Origin: Streptomyces sp. NBC_01481
GTDB lineage: Bacteria; Actinomycetota; Actinomycetes; Streptomycetales; Streptomycetaceae
Direction: 5' to 3'
DNA: 64,000 nucleotides
NCBI RefSeq assembly: GCF_026339995.1
Contig: NZ_JAPEPT010000004.1
Coordinates: 682,001-746,000, forward strand
This document shows, piece after piece, positions 1 to 8,375 of this stretch. Position numbers and translations under genes: made by a program. Every line of letters begins with the position of its first letter. Position 1 is the stretch's first letter. Under the pieces are notes generated by a model. It had not been told where the DNA came from. It searched no databases and saw nothing but the letters and a program-made list of their open reading frames with translations.

Positions 1-2193
1 GGTGGCGCAGGCTCCGCACAGGCCGCCGCCGCCGCTGAATATGCGGCCGTCGGGCAGCAGGTTGGCGACGCTGTGGTAGTTGCGGGGCACGGCCATTGCT
101 GCCATGCGGGTGAACCTGCCGGTTGCCGGGTCCCAGATCTCCGGGGTCATGGCTGAGGTCGCGTCGCTGAAGGGGACCGGGTAGGACTGGCCGCCGAAGA
201 CGGCGACCTTGCCGTCCGGCATCACGACGCTGTTGGCGAACGCACGGGCGTGGGCCAGGTCGCCGGTGCGGGCGCTGACCGGCTTACCGCCCCCGTTGAG
301 GTCGACTGTGTAGGCGCGCCGAGTTGCTTTGACGTTCTCGTACGCGGTGGCGCCGCCCAGGGTGAGCAGCTTGCCGATGTCGTACGCGACGGCGTTGCCG
401 TTCATCGCGTCCGGGCTGTCGGCGCGGGTGCCGGCCGCGGTGATGCTGCCGTTGCCGCTGGTGGAGATCCAGTTGATCTGCTTGCTGGGGCCGAGGTGCA
501 GGACGCGCCCGTTCGCGGTGGCGTGCAACCACTGGTGGTTGTCGGCGCGGTAGGGGCCGCGCGGGTCGGCTGTCATGGTCGTGGTGACGGGGACGCCGCC
601 GAGCTTGCGCCACGTGCCGCTGGCGGGGGACCAGACTTCACCGCCCTTGCCGCCGTTGCCGCCGCTCCAGGATCCGCCGAGGACGAAGGCGTCACCGGTG
701 GACAGCAGCGTCATCGCCTGATAGCCGCGTGCGATGTTCATGTCCGCGGCCGAGGTCCACTCGCCGGTCGCCGGGTCGTACACGCTGGCGCGCTGTGCGT
801 TGGAGCCGCCGGTGACCAGGACCCGGCCATCCTTCAGGACTGCTGTGCCGGGGCAGAACATGTCGTGCCCGGTGTTGTCCACCCGGCGCTGCGTGATGCG
901 GCCGGTGGCCAGGTCCATGATTGCAGTTTGCGTATAGCCGTTGCTGCCGCCGAAGCGGTCGGCGCCGTATGCGGACCACGCGAGCATCTTGTTGCCCGGC
1001 AGGACCGCGGTGGCGACAGGGACAAGCGGGAAGCCCGTCAGCTTGCCCCACAGGCCGTGGGCGGCCGGGTCGGCGGGAGCGCTGAGGCGGATCTCGGCCG
1101 CCGAGGACCACGGACCGCGGCCCCCCGCCTCGGTGGTCGCGGTCAGTCGGACGTAGCGGGCGGTGACGGTACGCGTGAACGTGGCCCCTTTCGGGGTGTC
1201 GTCGTCCTTCCAGGTTCCGCTCGCCACCGGGGTGCTGAAGGAGGTGCCGTTGGTGCTGGTGGTGACGGTGTAGGCGCCGATCCGGCCGTTGACGCCGGTG
1301 CGGCGGGGTTCGTAGGACAGGGCGGAGACGCGGCGGGCCGTCTTCATGTCGATGGTGATGGTGTGCGGCAACGGCGTGGCCGTAGGTGTCCACTTGCTGT
1401 GCCACAGGGTGTTGGGGTCGCCGTCCAGGGCGCGGGCGGGGCTGTGGTCGCCCTTCGCCGTCTCGTGGTCGCTTGCGGTCGCGGTCCAGCCGTCGCGGGG
1501 CAGGTCGACCACGGCTGCGGTGGTGCCCGGATCGCCGAGCAGGTTGATCTCGGCGGCGCTGGTCCATGAGCCGCGGTTGCCGGCCTCGGTGGTCGCGGTC
1601 AGCCGGATGTAGCGGGCGCCTTTGGGCGCGAAGCTCAGGGTCTTGACGGTGTTGTCGTCGGCCAGGGTGCCGGTGGCCACCGCCTCCCCCCACACGGTTC
1701 CCTCCGCGCTGAGGTGGATTGCGTACTCGCCGATCCGGCCGTTGATGCCGGTGGCTCGGGGCTGGTAGACGAGCGCGGAGACGACCACCGTCCTGTGCAT
1801 GTCGATGGTGATGGTGTGCGGAAACGGCGTGGCCGTGGGCGTCCACTGGCTGTGCCACAGGGTGTTGGGGTCGCCGTCCAGGGCGCGGACGGGGCTGTGG
1901 TCGCCCTTCGCCGTCTCATGATCGCTTGCGGTCGCCGTCCAGCCGTCGCGGGGCAGGGTGGGCGCGGCAGGCTCCATCGCAACGGCGGGAGCAGCCTGGT
2001 GATGCGGAGCCGGCGGCGAGACCGTCGGTTCGGCCGCCGGCAGCGCCCGCCCCGGCCCGGCGCTCGCGCGGCCGCCGAAGACGAGGAGGGGGACGAGAGC
2101 CGCGAGGACAGCGGCCAGGGGCAGCAGAATCAGACCCCGGGATCTGAACCGGGACCACCGGCTCAGACACCACAGCGCGAAGCCACGGATCAT
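1..2193 (-). CDS. Exported galactose-oxidase-like copper radical oxidase with two discoidin domains (3' end outside window)
   Basis: The frame is open from the ATG at 2193 to the window edge (731 codons), so the C-terminus is missing. A GGGGGGA ribosome site precedes the start. Residues 1-45 are a basic segment and a hydrophobic signal or anchor. Two F5/8 type C (discoidin) domains follow at about 79-225 and 230-378, then a kelch-type galactose oxidase propeller. Visible catalytic residues are Cys447 (context HDMFCPG) and Tyr491 (context ARGYQ), 44 residues apart like the Cys228/Tyr272 thioether pair of galactose oxidase, plus Tyr706-His707 (NYHS). The second copper histidine would lie beyond the window. 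Known relatives oxidise primary alcohols of sugars to aldehydes with H2O2. Discoidin domains usually bind carbohydrate, so an extracellular glycan substrate is inferred. Confidence 0.88.
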   Translation of the reverse strand, partial: MIRGFALWCLSRWSRFRSRGLILLPLAAVLAALVPLLVFGGRASAGPGRALPAAEPTVSPPAPHHQAAPAVAMEPAAPTLPRDGWTATASDHETAKGDHSPVRALDGDPNTLWHSQWTPTATPFPHTITIDMHRTVVVSALVYQPRATGINGRIGEYAIHLSAEGTVWGEAVATGTLADDNTVKTLSFAPKGARYIRLTATTEAGNRGSWTSAAEINLLGDPGTTAAVVDLPRDGWTATASDHETAKGDHSPARALDGDPNTLWHSKWTPTATPLPHTITIDMKTARRVSALSYEPRRTGVNGRIGAYTVTTSTNGTSFSTPVASGTWKDDDTPKGATFTRTVTARYVRLTATTEAGGRGPWSSAAEIRLSAPADPAAHGLWGKLTGFPLVPVATAVLPGNKMLAWSAYGADRFGGSNGYTQTAIMDLATGRITQRRVDNTGHDMFCPGTAVLKDGRVLVTGGSNAQRASVYDPATGEWTSAADMNIARGYQAMTLLSTGDAFVLGGSWSGGNGGKGGEVWSPASGTWRKLGGVPVTTTMTADPRGPYRADNHQWLHATANGRVLHLGPSKQINWISTSGNGSITAAGTRADSPDAMNGNAVAYDIGKLLTLGGATAYENVKATRRAYTVDLNGGGKPVSARTGDLAHARAFANSVVMPDGKVAVFGGQSYPVPFSDATSAMTPEIWDPATGRFTRMAAMAVPRNYHSVANLLPDGRIFSGGGGLCGACAT
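1345..1958 (-). repeat. Near-identical direct repeat within the discoidin domains
   Basis: About 160 bp at 1345-1505 recur at 1798-1958 with only scattered differences, offset 453 bp. Each copy encodes the start of a discoidin domain (context DGWTATASDHETAKGDHSP). Near-identity at DNA level suggests recent duplication or gene conversion. The remainder of the two domains has diverged more. Confidence 0.85.
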
Positions 2194-2646
2194 GTCGTCG
2201 TCCCCCCACGGACAGGGCGCCGCCTTCCACAGCCACGCCACGCGGGACCTGACCATGGCACCAGGCCCCACGCTTGTAAAGACTCCGGTCATAGCTGACA
2301 GCCACGACGTACTGGGCGGCAAACGGTGTGCGATGCGGGCAGGTTCAGCCCGTTCCGGGGCCGCGATCACCACCACTTCGGTCCGGTGAGGACCCGACGG
2401 GCTGCGGACGCACCTCCCTCACCCCTGGCGTCCTCGCAAGGAGCACGGCCCATCGAGGAGATCGAGCGGCGGGTACGCGAGGAGGTCTACTGGCACTCCT
2501 CCATCGAGCGGCACGCCATCAATGGGCTGCCGTGGTGTGAGCCGGTGACCAGCGCGGAACTGCTGGGCCGAGCTGCCGTCGAGGCCGGGGAGAGCCGTTT
2601 GGTACCGGCCGGTAGGCTGCCGGTCGCAAAAGAGGGAAGGTTACAA
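2194..2646. other. Intergenic region between divergent genes
   Basis: About 450 bp between the oxidase start and the next plus-strand gene. The frame of the downstream gene is open back to 2326 and could encode a charged helical stretch around 2450-2600 (context EEIERRVREEVYWH). The good ribosome site just before 2647 argues against that longer start. The stretch may be a remnant of another gene; I recognise no family. Confidence 0.4.
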
Positions 2647-3345
2647 ATGCCAAGCTGCTTACCGTCGTTGCGCTCGGTGCCGCTGTTACCGCTCATCATG
2701 GCCGCCGTGTTCATGCTGCCGACGCCGCTGGGCTCCTCCGCCGCCGCGTCCCCGGTCTCGGACGCACCGTCCGGCACCGCACGGCAGGTGCAAGGTTGCG
2801 GGCAGTTGCGGGTGACGGGCCGGCTGCCCGCGCCCCCGGCCGGGACGGCTGCCCGGCAGGAGGTCAGCGTCGGCGATGACTGCAAGCTGGACTTGGGCCC
2901 GGTCCGGTTCGTGCCCGCCCCGGACGGGGGGCGGCACACGGCAGCGGACAGCCGGGAGCTGCGCACCTGGTCGGAGATGTACGACTGCTGCGGGATCCTG
3001 ATGACCGCGTTGTACACCACCACGACCTGGGGAAACGCTGACGGCGGGGTGCGCGAGGTCAACACCACCGCGCGGCACTACTGGAACCGAGAACCGTGGG
3101 ACGCAGGCTGGTCCCTCGCGGGCACGAGCGATGGTGTGGATTGCCATGCTGCCTGCCCAGGGGCCCGCGCCGCCGCCCACGCAGCGTTCGGCTACCGCGG
3201 GATCTTCGACTTCACGGGTGACTGGTACGCCAACACCCATGACTCCACTGTGCAGCTGAACGGGGACGGCACGGCCTTCTGTCGACTCGACGTGACCTTG
3301 CGGCATACCTTCATCGGCTGGCGCTGGGTGCGCGGCTGCGCTTGA
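2647..3345 (+). CDS. Small exported protein of unknown function
   Basis: 232 residues. The start at 2647 follows GAGGGAAGG at good spacing and gives a classical signal peptide: short N-region, hydrophobic core around residues 10-30, likely cleavage after SSAAA near residue 34. The mature part has about seven cysteines, including a CC pair (MYDCCG) and DCHAACPG, so disulfide bonds are likely. Tryptophan and threonine are frequent in the second half. I do not recognise the family. It diverges from the copper oxidase gene, but a functional link is speculative. Confidence 0.7.
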   Translation: MPSCLPSLRSVPLLPLIMAAVFMLPTPLGSSAAASPVSDAPSGTARQVQGCGQLRVTGRLPAPPAGTAARQEVSVGDDCKLDLGPVRFVPAPDGGRHTAADSRELRTWSEMYDCCGILMTALYTTTTWGNADGGVREVNTTARHYWNREPWDAGWSLAGTSDGVDCHAACPGARAAAHAAFGYRGIFDFTGDWYANTHDSTVQLNGDGTAFCRLDVTLRHTFIGWRWVRGCA

Positions 3346-3703
3346 CGGCAAGTCTGTCGTGGCGAGCTGTGGGTGGGTTGTTCGGCTCGTTGCCTTTTGC
3401 GAGTCATGCCGTCGCTTCACTTGGGCCCGCTAGTCAGCCTTCGGCCTACCGCCATCCGGATACCTCATGCTCCCGGCTTTGGTCAGCGCAGCGCAGGCCG
3501 TCAGCAGGTTCGCAATTTCTGCCAGCCATAGATCACTCGTGTCGGGGCTTCCCACGCTCGGCGAGCCACCGTCTGCGCCTTCGGACTCCCTGCACGCGCA
3601 TGCCGAAGTTGTTTCGGCCGAGAGGGTTTTGCGTCCACACATACACGTGTTGCCGCGCGGTGAGTAGAGTCCGGAATCATCACCCCCACTTTGAGGAGCG
3701 ATT
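3346..3703. other. Intergenic region
   Basis: About 360 bp of somewhat lower GC. A minus-strand frame (3726 to 3430, context DLWLAEIANLLTACAAL) has a reasonable amino-acid mix but weak third-position GC bias and overlaps the next gene's start, so it is not called. The GAGGAG of the next gene lies just upstream of 3704. Confidence 0.35.
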
Positions 3704-4300
3704 GTGCCCGAGTCGGACACCACCACATTGAAGACCCAGTACGAAGCAAGGGTTGCCGCCGACCTACATCAGAACACGGCCGAACAAGAGCGCATTCAGG
3801 CGGAGATCGAGGCTCTGCAGGCCCAACTGGCTTCGCTTGAGCAGGACCACGAACTCCTGGTTGGCATGCGCTCCGCCTTGGGCGGCGAGACAGCCGAACC
3901 CCAGACGGTCCCTGCAGCTCGTCGGACCGTCAAGAAGCCGGGCTCAGCCACGGCGAAGACCACGCGCACGCCCTCCGCCAAGAAGACAGCGACGAGGAAG
4001 GCGGCTGCCAACAAGACCCCCGCCACGGGCCTTGCACAGAAGGGACCCACCCTCACGGACTTCGTGCATCAGCACCTCAGCGGTCAGACCGAGCCGCGCA
4101 CCGCTGCCGAGATCGCAAAGGCTCTCGCCGAGGCGCACCCTGAGCGCAACATCAACGACAACCTCGTGCGCACCACGACCGAAAGGCTGGTCGCCCGCAG
4201 TAAGGTCGTCCGGGCCAAGCAGGGCGCTACCGTGTTCTACACGGCTGCCAAGAGCGCCGAGGACTCCGCAGTTCTCAAGCCCGCCGAGGCAACGGCCTGA
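3704..4300 (+). CDS. Coiled-coil / basic-linker / winged-helix-like putative DNA-binding protein
   Basis: 198 residues from a GTG preceded by GAGGAGCG. Residues 1-60 form a heptad-rich coiled coil (context AEIEALQAQLASLEQDHELL). Residues 68-108 are an Ala/Lys/Thr-rich, histone-H1-like basic linker. Residues 112-180 look like a small winged-helix domain (TAAEIAKALAEAHP, then TTERLVARSKVVRAKQG). The design suggests nucleic-acid binding as an oligomer, either nucleoid-associated or regulatory; this is inference from architecture. It stands alone, followed by a transposase relic. Confidence 0.75.
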   Translation: MPESDTTTLKTQYEARVAADLHQNTAEQERIQAEIEALQAQLASLEQDHELLVGMRSALGGETAEPQTVPAARRTVKKPGSATAKTTRTPSAKKTATRKAAANKTPATGLAQKGPTLTDFVHQHLSGQTEPRTAAEIAKALAEAHPERNINDNLVRTTTERLVARSKVVRAKQGATVFYTAAKSAEDSAVLKPAEATA

Positions 4301-4439
4301 CCACAGAGGTTCCGCAGCAGGCCGGCCGCACAGTCTGCCGCCGCGGTAGTCACACGAGGTGCTGCTCAGGCTCCTCGTCCAGGACTGGAAGCCGGACTCG
4401 AAGAGCTAGGCTGCCGCCCGACGGTCAAGGGCGGGCCGC

Positions 4440-4700
4440 GGAGCAGACATGGACGGCCGAGGCCAGGACGGCGACGTTTTCCCGCGTGGGCGGTGGGCCC
4501 TGTTCGCCGACCGACAAGCGATACGCCCAGGCCGAGGCCGCCAATCAAGACGGGGAGGTCCTTGCCTGGCCGCCACCGCTGGGTGGTCGAGCGCGCCATG
4601 TCCTGGCTGAAGGGTTCCATCGACAACACCGCCAACGTGTGCGGCCACGTCGAGGTGGTCCTCCCCGGGGCCCTCCCTGTGGGGCGGAGGTCTGCGCCGA
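4440..4700 (+). pseudogene. IS5-family-like transposase remnant
   Basis: A short plus-strand stretch near 4563-4620 reads GRHRWVVERAMSWLKGS, which matches the C-terminal RWVVERTxxWL block of IS5/IS4-type DDE transposases and includes the catalytic-domain glutamate. No N-terminal domain, terminal repeats or full frame is present, and the sequence departs from the family on both sides. The rest of 4301-4949 holds no gene I can support. Confidence 0.6.
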
Positions 4701-4949
4701 GCTTGGCGGCGCCGAGGCGTGCGCCGGGTCCGGCTGTTGCGTGCGCCCGCGCGCGGCTGTAGCGCCGTTCGGCCGACCGGCTTGATCCCGGCGCGTGGCG
4801 GGGCGGCTTCAGTCGCCGGAGTGGGACCGGCGGCCGTCCACAGCGAGCGCATAGCGGACGCTCAGCCCGTGCTCAGCCGCCGTGGGGCGTGGCTCACCTT
4901 CTCCTGAGGCGGTGGTGCCGGGTGCGGCCGGTCGGCGAGGATTCGACGG

Positions 4950-7481
4950 ATGAGTACGAGTCGAGGGTGCGAGGAGTGCGGGGGAGAGCTGCCCGGCAAG
5001 GACCGGCGTACGGGAAGTGAGCCGGCGCAAGGCGGTCGGCCAGCCCGCTACTGCTCTGCCGCCTGCCGACAGCGAGCCTTTCGCCGCCGCTCGGCACAAG
5101 GCGGCACGGGCCGTACGCGGCAGGCTGCCGCGGCTGGGGCCCCGGCACCGGCTTCGCCCGTGCGGGGCCGGGAACTGCCGCGTGCACTCGACTCCTTCGT
5201 AGGCCGCAGCCGCGAACTGTCCCGGTTGCGCACCCTGGTGAAGTCGGCGCGGCTGCTGACCCTCACCGGCCCCGGCGGAGTCGGCAAGACCCGCCTCGCG
5301 CTGGAATTCGCCGGGAGTATGCGCGGCGGCGCCGATGGTCGGGCCCAGTTCGTCGAGCTGGACTCGTTGCACGACGGTACCCAGCTGCCCCAGGCTGTCG
5401 CCACCGCATTCGGCCTGGGCGAACGCGGCGGCCGCAGCGGCGTCGAGATGCTTGCCCACACCCTGGGCGAACGCTCGATGTTGCTGATCCTGGACAACTG
5501 CGAGCACCTGGCCGAGTCGTGCGCACAGCTGGCCGCGGCCCTGCTGAGCCGGTGCCCCCGGCTGCGGATCCTGGCCACCAGCCGCGAGGTGCTGCGGGTT
5601 CCGGGCGAAGTGGTGTTCCGGGTCGGTGAACTGTCCCTGTCACCGCTCGCCGCCGGGTGCGACCCGGCAGCCGTGCTGCAGGCCGACGCCGTACGGCTTT
5701 TCGTGGAGCGAGCCGCCGGACGCGTACCTGGATTCGCGCTGGACGTCGGCAACGCCCGTACCGTGGCGGAGATCTGCCGACGTCTCGACGGGATGCCGCT
5801 GGCCATCGAGCTGGCGGCGCGCCGCACCGGAGCCCTTCCGCTGAGCGACATCTTGGCCGGCCTGGACGACCAGCTCGCGCTCCTGACGGACGGCAGCAGG
5901 ACCGGGCCCGGCCGGCACCGCGAACTGGCCGCGGCAATCGACTGGAGCCATCGATTACTGGCCCCGGAGGAGCAGACCCTCTTCCGCCGACTCGCCGTCC
6001 TCGTCGGCGGATTCGACGCCGTTGGCGCGGCCGTGGTCTGCGCCGACGGCGAGGTGCCGTCGCGTGATGTGCTGCGCGTGCTGTGCGCCCTGGAGGCCAA
6101 GTCCCTGATCGTACGGCTGCCGGGGACCGAAGACACCGCGAGATTCAGGCAGTTGAGCGCCATCCGCGCCTACGCACTCGACCGACTTGCCGACTCCGGC
6201 GAACTGCACAGGACCTGGCAGAGGGCCCTGGACTGGCTGACCGGTCTGCTGGAGCCCACCGCCGGCCGGCTCTTCGCCGACCAGATCGGCGGAGCACCGG
6301 CGAGGGAACGGGAGAACCTTGCGGCGGCAGTCGCCTATGCCACCGACCGCGACGGCAGGCCGCCCCTGGGGCTGGCCCTCGCGCTGGCGCGGGTGCGCTT
6401 CCAGCAGGAGCAGCTGACGGCCGCCCGCGCCCTGCTGACCGCAGTACTCGCGCAGGACGACGGCTCGGCGCACGGCGGTGCGGCACCGGCGCTCGCCGCT
6501 CGCGCTGCTTGCCAGCAGCAGGACCCTGCGGCCGCGCTGCACTTCGCGGAGCAGGCGGTGGCGATCGAGCGGCGGCGCGACAACCCCACCGCACTCGCCA
6601 ACGCCCTGGACGCGCGGGCCGCCGCCCTGGTGTGCGGCGGCGAGTTCGCCCGGGCCGTCGCCGACTTCGCGGAGTGCCTGGACATCGTCGCCACACTCGG
6701 CCGCCCCCGCGACACCGCGTCGTGCCGCCACCATCTGGCCTGGGCGCTGCTGCACATCGGCAAGGCGGCCGAGGGCGACGAGCTGATGGCGTCCTGCCTG
6801 GCGCTGCTGCGCGGAAAGTCCACCTGGGCCCAGTCGGCGGCCGCTCTGCACACTGCCGGTGCGATCCGGCTCGCCCTGGGCGATACCGAAGCGGCCCAGG
6901 GCCTGTTCGCCGAGGGCCTGCGCACGGTGCCCGGAGAGAGCTTCCACGCGCTGTATCCACTGGAGGGGCTTGCCGTCGTGGCAGCCGAGCGGGGCCAGAT
7001 GAAGCGGTCAATGCGGCTGTTCGCGGCCGCTGCGCAGGCGCGCCGGCGGCTGGACACCGAGCCGGAGGCCGAGTGGTGGCGCCAGGTCGAGTCGGCGACG
7101 GCCCGAGCGGCGGAGGCGCTGACCCCGGCGGGGCGGGACACCGCGGTGGCCCAGGGACGCGGGATGGGCTGGGAGCGGCTGATCGGGTACGCCCTGCGCG
7201 GCAACGGCGAAGGAGCGACGCCGGCCGTCCGTACGGACAACGGACAATCCCCGCTCACAGGGCGGGAGATGACGGTGGCGGCGCTGGTCGCCGAGGGACT
7301 GACCAACCGCGAGATCGCCGCTCGTCTGGATCTATCGGCGAGCACCGTCTCGACCCACCTCGACAACGTGCGGGACAAGCTGGGCATGCGCTCCCGTACG
7401 CAGATCGCGCTGTGGGTGGCCGGAAGGGAGAAGCGCCGGGCCGCCCCCGCGCACGATCCGCGCCGCGGCGAGGTTTCGTAA
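4950..7481 (+). CDS. LuxR-family regulator with NB-ARC ATPase and N-terminal Cys4 motif
   Basis: 843 residues. The N-terminus has Cys7, Cys10, Cys35 and Cys39 (CEECGG and YCSAACRQ) followed by basic residues, a probable zinc-binding knuckle. An NB-ARC/AAA-like ATPase follows, with P-loop GPGGVGKTR near 108-116, Walker B LLILDNCEH, and a sensor-like ILATSREVLRVPGE. The middle is helical-repeat rich. The C-terminus is a LuxR/GerE helix-turn-helix (LTGREMTVAALVAEGLTNREIAARL, about 771-825). This is a large ATP-regulated transcription factor. Its likely targets are the dioxygenase and propeller genes starting 157 bp downstream, beyond a nested inverted repeat. Confidence 0.88.
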   Translation: MSTSRGCEECGGELPGKDRRTGSEPAQGGRPARYCSAACRQRAFRRRSAQGGTGRTRQAAAAGAPAPASPVRGRELPRALDSFVGRSRELSRLRTLVKSARLLTLTGPGGVGKTRLALEFAGSMRGGADGRAQFVELDSLHDGTQLPQAVATAFGLGERGGRSGVEMLAHTLGERSMLLILDNCEHLAESCAQLAAALLSRCPRLRILATSREVLRVPGEVVFRVGELSLSPLAAGCDPAAVLQADAVRLFVERAAGRVPGFALDVGNARTVAEICRRLDGMPLAIELAARRTGALPLSDILAGLDDQLALLTDGSRTGPGRHRELAAAIDWSHRLLAPEEQTLFRRLAVLVGGFDAVGAAVVCADGEVPSRDVLRVLCALEAKSLIVRLPGTEDTARFRQLSAIRAYALDRLADSGELHRTWQRALDWLTGLLEPTAGRLFADQIGGAPARERENLAAAVAYATDRDGRPPLGLALALARVRFQQEQLTAARALLTAVLAQDDGSAHGGAAPALAARAACQQQDPAAALHFAEQAVAIERRRDNPTALANALDARAAALVCGGEFARAVADFAECLDIVATLGRPRDTASCRHHLAWALLHIGKAAEGDELMASCLALLRGKSTWAQSAAALHTAGAIRLALGDTEAAQGLFAEGLRTVPGESFHALYPLEGLAVVAAERGQMKRSMRLFAAAAQARRRLDTEPEAEWWRQVESATARAAEALTPAGRDTAVAQGRGMGWERLIGYALRGNGEGATPAVRTDNGQSPLTGREMTVAALVAEGLTNREIAARLDLSASTVSTHLDNVRDKLGMRSRTQIALWVAGREKRRAAPAHDPRRGEVS

Positions 7482-7547
7482 CGCCGCCAAGCCACCGGTC
7501 ATCCGATCGATCCGCACGCCCGCCGCAGCGACCAAGCTGACGCGGAA

Positions 7548-7608
7548 CAGGGCATTCCAAGGACCCGACGGCGTGGATCCGGGTCCTCCCCCCCCACGGA
7601 ATGCCCTG
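7548..7608. promoter_or_regulatory. Nested perfect inverted repeat upstream of the dioxygenase gene
   Basis: Outer arms CAGGGCATTCC (7548-7558) and GGAATGCCCTG (7598-7608) are perfect 11-bp complements. Inner arms AGGACCCG (7560-7567) and CGGGTCCT (7580-7587) are perfect 8-bp complements, with a C-rich run between the right arms. It could be a two-part operator, for instance for the LuxR regulator just upstream, or a terminator for that gene. Confidence 0.6.
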
Positions 7609-7637
7609 CCTGCACAGTGACCCGGCAAGGAGATGCG

Positions 7638-8345
7638 GTGCGGCACGACCACGATGCGGACGGCGAACACACGAGCTCGAGGCGGGCGTTCATCAGAACG
7701 AGTTCGGCGGGAATGACCGCCGCCCTTGTGGCGACAAGCGCGGCCGGCACCGCCCTGGCGGCACCGGTGAGCCCGGTGCAGGAGGCACGCGCGGCGGGAC
7801 GCCCGCCGGCAGTCACGCCCGCCTGTGACGGTCACGAGACCCCGGCGGCGACGGAGGGCCCGCTCTTCAAGCCGCAGTCTCCCGAGCGGACCGACTTCAT
7901 CACCCCCGCTGTCCACGGAGTGCGGCTCGATCTGAGCGGCATCGTCTACGACACGACCTGCAAGCCCCTGCCCGGGTCGCTCATCGAGTTCTGGCAGTGC
8001 GACCAGAACGGCGACTACGACACCGCAGGCTTCTCGCTGCGCGGACACCAGTTCACCAACAGCAGGGGCGCGTTCCGGCTGAGCACGATCATCCCCCGGG
8101 ACTACTGGGGCCGTTGGGGTCAGCGGGCACCCCACATCCACACTCAGGTCCAGGCCCCCGGCGGACCGGTGCTCGTCACCCAGTTGTACTTCCCCGACGA
8201 CACCCAGGCGTACGGCCGTGACTTCGCCGCGCTCAATGCCGCGGACCGGCTCCTCAACCGGGCCTGCACGATCACGCTCGCGGGCCCGCAGGGCGGCGGA
8301 TACACCGGCGCCTTCGACTTCGTCATCCAGACCACGGCCAAGTAG
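7638..8345 (+). CDS. Tat-exported intradiol ring-cleavage dioxygenase-like protein
   Basis: 235 residues from the GTG at 7638, which has AAGGAG six bases upstream; an in-frame GTG at 7617 lacks such a site. The N-terminus carries a twin-arginine signal (SSRRAFIRTS followed by an Ala-rich segment). The core matches the intradiol dioxygenase fold (context DTTCKPLPGSLIEFWQCDQNG). Candidate Fe(III) ligands are Tyr127, Tyr156, His166 and His168 (RDYWGR and APHIHTQ), the family's two-Tyr/two-His set. Relatives cleave catechols between the hydroxyls. Exported versions are known in actinomycetes and may act on lignin- or humus-derived aromatics. An exported propeller gene follows by 30 bp. Confidence 0.85.
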   Translation: MRHDHDADGEHTSSRRAFIRTSSAGMTAALVATSAAGTALAAPVSPVQEARAAGRPPAVTPACDGHETPAATEGPLFKPQSPERTDFITPAVHGVRLDLSGIVYDTTCKPLPGSLIEFWQCDQNGDYDTAGFSLRGHQFTNSRGAFRLSTIIPRDYWGRWGQRAPHIHTQVQAPGGPVLVTQLYFPDDTQAYGRDFAALNAADRLLNRACTITLAGPQGGGYTGAFDFVIQTTAK

Positions 8346-8375
8346 CCGACCGCCGATCACTCAAGGAGTTCCGTG

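Noticed and set aside
250..1569. A 439-codon plus-strand frame at the window start
   Set aside because: Antisense to the galactose-oxidase/discoidin gene, whose catalytic motifs are clear.
3430..3726. Minus-strand 98-codon frame with a balanced amino-acid mix
   Set aside because: Weak codon bias, no ribosome site found, and overlap with the supported start of the plus-strand gene at 3704.
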